A DNA stretch of 64,000 nt from Dactylis glomerata. Taxonomy: Eukaryota > Streptophyta > Magnoliopsida > Poales > Poaceae. The stretch lies in the NCBI GenBank assembly GCA_007115705.1, contig QXEO01002089.1, positions 485,671 to 549,670 of the forward strand, in the 5' to 3' direction. Below are positions 60,275 to 64,000 of this stretch, one piece after another. The notes beneath the pieces are model-generated. The model was not told where the DNA came from. It saw only the letters and a list, made by a program, of their open reading frames with translations, and did no database searches. Position numbers and translations under genes: made by a program. The stretch's first letter is position 1. Each line of letters begins with the position of its first letter.

Positions 60275-61821
60275 TGATACGTCTCAAACGTATCTATAAT
60301 TTTTGATGCTCCATGCTTCGTTTTACACCATTTGCCTACTGTTTCGTTACACTTAGTGGCATTTTTATACACTTTCCGGAACTAACCTATTAACGAAGTG
60401 CCACAGTGCCAGTTTCCTGTTTTCTGCTGTTTTTGTGTTTCAGAAGTGATACACAGGAAATATTCTCGGAATTGGACGAAACAAGTTCCTGAAGTCATAT
60501 TTCATCGGGGAGCTCCCAAACATCCAAAGACCTGACGGAGGGGGGCCACGAGGCCCCCACACACAGGGGCGGCGCGGCCTAGCCCCTGGCCGCGCCACCC
60601 CCTTGTGAGGCCACGTGGTCCATCTTCTGACATCGCCCCTTCGCCTATATTTACCCCCCGACGAGAAAAACCTAAGGGCCCAATCAGTTTTCCAGAATAC
60701 ATCGCGATCCGCCGCCGCCATCGACCCGAAGATCGGGAGGGTCCAGAAGCTCTTCCCGGCACCCTGCCGGAGAGGGGAATCGCCACCGGAGGTCTCCTTC
60801 ATCGCCATGATTGCCTCCGGAGCGATGAGTGAGTAGTCTACCTTGGACTATGGGTCCATAGCAGTAGCTAGATGGTTGTCTTCTCCACCATGTGCTTCAT
60901 GTTTAGATCTCATGAGCTGCCATACATGATTGAGATCACTGTTATGTAATTCTATGATGTTGGTTTGTTGGGATCCGATGAATATTGGTGTTTATGATTA
61001 AGTTGCTGTACTGAATTATATCTTTTGTTATCTCTATGTTGTTTATGATCTTGCATGCTCTCCGTTGTTAGTAGCTATCTTGGCCGAGTAGTTGCTAGTG
61101 ACTCCAAGAGGGGGTATTTATGCTCGATAGTGGGTTCATGCCTCTATTTCACCTGGGGGAGTGACAGAAACCTCTAAGGTGGTAGATGTGCTGTTGCTAC
61201 TAGGGAGAAAACAACATTCATATGCTCAAGGGCATATGCTTTGTTTACATTACACACTTTGCTTAATGCAATTATCTATTGTTCGCAACTTAATACTTCT
61301 AGGGTGTTCGGATGATATCCCCGGGGGTGGATTATTAGTCATAGATGCAGCTGGATGGCGGTCTATGTATTTTGTTGTAATGCCTAGAGTAAATCTCATA
61401 GTGATCTTCTTGACATATCACGTTAGCTCTATTCTATCAATTGCCCAACTGTAATTTGTTTACCCAGCATGTTATTTTATCTATGGAGAGACACCACTAG
61501 TGAACTGTGGACCCCGGTCCTATTTTAATCATATTGCAATCAACTGTTTACTATTCCCACACTGTTTACTTTACTCGCATACTATATTGCTTTCCACTCG
61601 ATACACTCATAACCTTTGCTTCAAGCAAACTGGTGAGATTGACAACCTCATCGCAAGTTGGGAACAAAGTATTTGTTTGTGTGTGTGCAGGTTCCACAAA
61701 CACCTTCAGTCGTCACCGTCTCTCTTCTCCTGATCGATAAACCTTGGTTTCTTAACTGAGGGAAAACTAGCCGCTACACTCATCATACCTTCCTCTTGGG
61801 GTTCCCAACGGGCTGGTCAAG
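60275..61821 (+). repeat. Gypsy LTR A, 3'-truncated by the next insertion
   Basis: Starts TGATACGTCTCAAACG, preceded by ACCAC (possible target duplication). Shares GATGATATCCCCGGGGGTGG with LTR B, where the 33368/38446 LTRs have a different block, so A and B form a subfamily. It stops at GGGCTGGTCAAG where LTR B begins, lacking about 75 bases of its end. Confidence 0.85.
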
Positions 61822-63507
61822 TGATACGTCTCAAACGTATCTATAATTTTTGATGCTCCATGCTTTGTTTTACGCCATTTGCCTACTGTTTCGTTACACT
61901 TAGTGGCATTTTTATACGCTTTCCGGAACTAACCTATTAACGAAGTGCCACAGTGCCAGTTTCCTGTTTTCTGCTGTTTTTGTGTTTCAGAAGTGATACA
62001 CAGGAAATATTCTCGGAATTGGACGAAACAAGTTCCAGAAGTCATATTTCACCGGGGATCTCCCAAACATCCGAAGACCTGACGGAGGGGGGCCACGAGG
62101 CCCCCACACACAGGGGCGGCGCGGCCCAGCCCCTGGCCGCGCCACCCCCTTGTGAGGGCACGTGGTCCACCCTCTGACATCTCCCCTTCGCCTACATATA
62201 CCCCCTGACGAGAAAAACCTAAGGCCCCGATCAGTTTTCCAGAATACATCGCGATCCGCCGCCGCCGTCGACCCGAAGATCGGGAGGGTCCAGAAGCTCT
62301 TCCCGGCACCCTGCCGGAGAGGGGAATCGCCACCGGAGGTCTCCTTCATCGCCATGATTGCCTCCGGAGCGATGAGTGAGTAGTCTACCTTGGACTATGG
62401 GTCCATAGCAGTAGCTAGATGGTTGTCTTCTCCACCATGTGCTTCATGTTTAGATCTCATGAGCTGCCCTACATGATTGAGATCACTGTTATGTAATTCT
62501 ATGATGTTGGTTTGTTGGGATCCGATGAATATTGGTGTTTATGATTAAGTTGCTGTACTGAATTTTATCTTATGTTATCTCTATGATGTTTATGATCTTG
62601 CATGCTCTCCGTTGTTAGTAGCTATCTTGGCCGAGTAGTTGCTAGTGACTCCAAGAGGGGGTATTTATGCTCGATAGTGGGTTCATGCCTCTATTTCACC
62701 TGGGGGAGTGACAGAAACCTCTAAGGTGGTAGATGTGCTGTTGCTACTAGGGAGAAAACAACATTCATATGCTCGAGGGCATATGCTTTGTTTACATTAC
62801 ACACTTTGCTTAATGCAATTATCTATTGTTCGCAACTTAATACTTCTAGGGTGTTCGGATGATATCCCCGGGGGTGGATTATTAGTCATAGATGCAGTTG
62901 GATGGCGGTCTATGTATTTTGTTGTAATGCCCAGAGTGAATCTCATAGTGATCTTCTTGACATATCACGTTAGCTCTATTCTATCAATTGCCCAACTGTA
63001 ATTTGTTTACCCATCATGTTATTTATCTATGGAGAGACACCACTAGTGAACTGTGGACCCCGGTCCTATTTTAATCATATTGCAATCACCTGTTTACTAT
63101 TCCCGCACTGTTTACTTTACTCGCATATACTCTACTGTTTTCCACTCGATACGCTCATAACCTTTGTTTCAAGCAAACCGGTGAGATTGACAACCTCATC
63201 GCAAGTTGGGAACAAAGTATTTGTTTGTGTGTGTGCAGGTTCCACGTTACAGCTAGCAAGCAAAGCTTGGACGAGGTGCCACATATAAATTGTCCGCTGC
63301 TGTCGCAAGCTAGCAAGCATCTCCTTCAGTCGTCACCGTCTCCCTTCTCCTGAACGATAAACCTTGGTTTCTTAACTGAGGGAAAACTAGCCGCTACACT
63401 CATCATACCTTCCTCTTGGGGTTCCCAACGGGCTGGTCAATCACCACGCACAAGGACATCTGTTCCCACATCAACTCGCCATCAACCGTTCACAAGTGTA
63501 GGGATCA
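61822..63507 (+). repeat. Gypsy LTR B with small internal insertion
   Basis: Same as LTR A but with about 75 extra bases at 63246-63322 and a different 3' end (ACAAGTGTAGGGATCA). Confidence 0.85.
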
Positions 63508-63517
63508 GCCACTTTTC

Positions 63518-63535
63518 TGGCGCCGTTGCCGGGGA
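63518..63535 (+). other. E4 primer binding site
   Basis: TGGCGCCGTTGCCGGGGA, ten bases inside the LTR, same as at 34985 and 40089. Confidence 0.85.
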
Positions 63536-63703
63536 AGGAAGAGAAGACTTCTGCGAGGGGAGTTCTTCGCACACACATTCTTTGCTTTGTTATTTGTTTT
63601 GCTTTACTTTATTTTATTTGCCTGTATTGCTTTTATATCAAAAACCCAAAAAAATTAGAATCCTTGGTAGCTGTTTTTACTTGTTTACTTTCGCTTTGCT
63701 GAA

Positions 63704-64000
63704 ATGGCCAATCCTGAAAACACCAAGTTGTGTGACTTTGCTAGCACAAACAATAGTGATTTTATCTGCACTCCTATTGCACCACCTGTTCCTGCTACCA
63801 CTTTTTATGAGATTAAGCCTGCTTTATTGAACCTTGTTATGAAAGAGCAATTTTCTGGTGCTAGTACTGAAGATGCTGCAGCTCATCTCAACAATTTTGT
63901 TGAGCTATGTGAGATGCAGAAATATAAGGATGTTGATAGTGATATTATTAAGCTCAAGTTGTTTCCTTTTTCTTTGAGAGGAAAGGCTAAAGATTGGTTG
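63704..64000 (+). CDS. gag: Gypsy (Athila-like) gag, N-terminal part, cut by window edge
   Basis: 99 codons from the ATG at 63704 (MANPENTKLCDFASTNNSDF) stay open to the last base. The part from about residue 40 has the Athila-type gag pattern: IKPALLNLVMKEQFSGAS, EDAAAHLNNFVELCEMQKYK, IIKLKLFPFSLRGKAKDWL, the last being the Retrotrans_gag core. The leader before it matches that of the gag-only element, so E4 may be, or be related to, the helper that supplies enzymes to that element. The rest is unseen. Confidence 0.85.
   Translation, partial: MANPENTKLCDFASTNNSDFICTPIAPPVPATTFYEIKPALLNLVMKEQFSGASTEDAAAHLNNFVELCEMQKYKDVDSDIIKLKLFPFSLRGKAKDWL

Larger units (their letters stand above)
61822..64000 (+). 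mobile_element. Gypsy element E4, runs off the window
   Basis: LTR B (61822-63507), primer site, leader and the start of gag. It appears nested in LTR A, with TCAAG (61817-61821) as the candidate target duplication; the other side is outside the window. Confidence 0.85.

Overview
This is plant nuclear DNA from a grass, most likely subfamily Pooideae (the wheat, barley, oat and ryegrass group); I cannot settle the genus. The grounds are spliceosomal introns, GC-rich 5' gene ends, an Au-type tRNA-derived SINE, Stowaway MITEs with CTCCCTCCG ends, a Sirevirus-type Copia element, and Gypsy LTRs opening TGATACGTCTCAAACG and TGATACGTCC. Most of the window is nested transposable elements around one island of host genes.

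Layout. 1-428: truncated reverse Gypsy LTR. 429-15707: one or two decayed DNA transposons with GGAGATGCC/CTCCAACGG-type ends, carrying a B3-domain-like pseudogene and alanine-rich minus-strand ORFs. They are split by a nearly intact 12.1-kb Sirevirus (2539-14653, target duplication CTCAC) with LTRs, gag, pol, a third envelope-position ORF, repeated polypurine tracts and many CCGGAGACTCCGG palindromes. 15711-24673: a 12-exon host gene for an 809-residue protein with a PHD-finger cluster and a C-terminal Tudor-like segment; its introns hold a SINE, MITEs, an LTR-like segment and tandem duplications. 25474-29620: MITE, LINE remnants and the LRR part of a dead NLR resistance gene. 29847-31349: an intact intronless P-class PPR gene.

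31862-43700 is a Gypsy element (H1) with gag-protease-RT-RNase H, broken by a stop, a frameshift and loss of its 3' part. Its 5' LTR was split by a 6.7-kb gag-only Gypsy element (33368-40053, target duplication ACCCC). 43725-58112 is a reverse-oriented relative of that element (E3), whose LTR was split by an 11.9-kb CACTA-like transposon (about 44540-56467). The CACTA carries GTAACA/TGTTAC-rich ends, a decayed TNP1-like exon, a gene-like minus-strand exon, MITEs and a 5'-truncated LINE with a perfect 17-bp target duplication. 58113-60274 is the 3' end of another Gypsy element with a duplicated LTR-leader segment. 60275-64000 holds two Gypsy LTRs of one subfamily, the second starting an element whose gag runs off the window.

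Only the PHD and PPR genes look like functional host genes: one a nuclear chromatin protein, the other an organellar RNA-binding protein. I see no operon-like relation between them. The most unusual signal is in the Sirevirus: its palindrome has an A centre at every exact non-coding copy and a T centre at every exact coding copy, and the coding copies are read in more than one frame. Next are the B3-like gene inside a DNA transposon and the CACTA with divergently arranged gene remnants.
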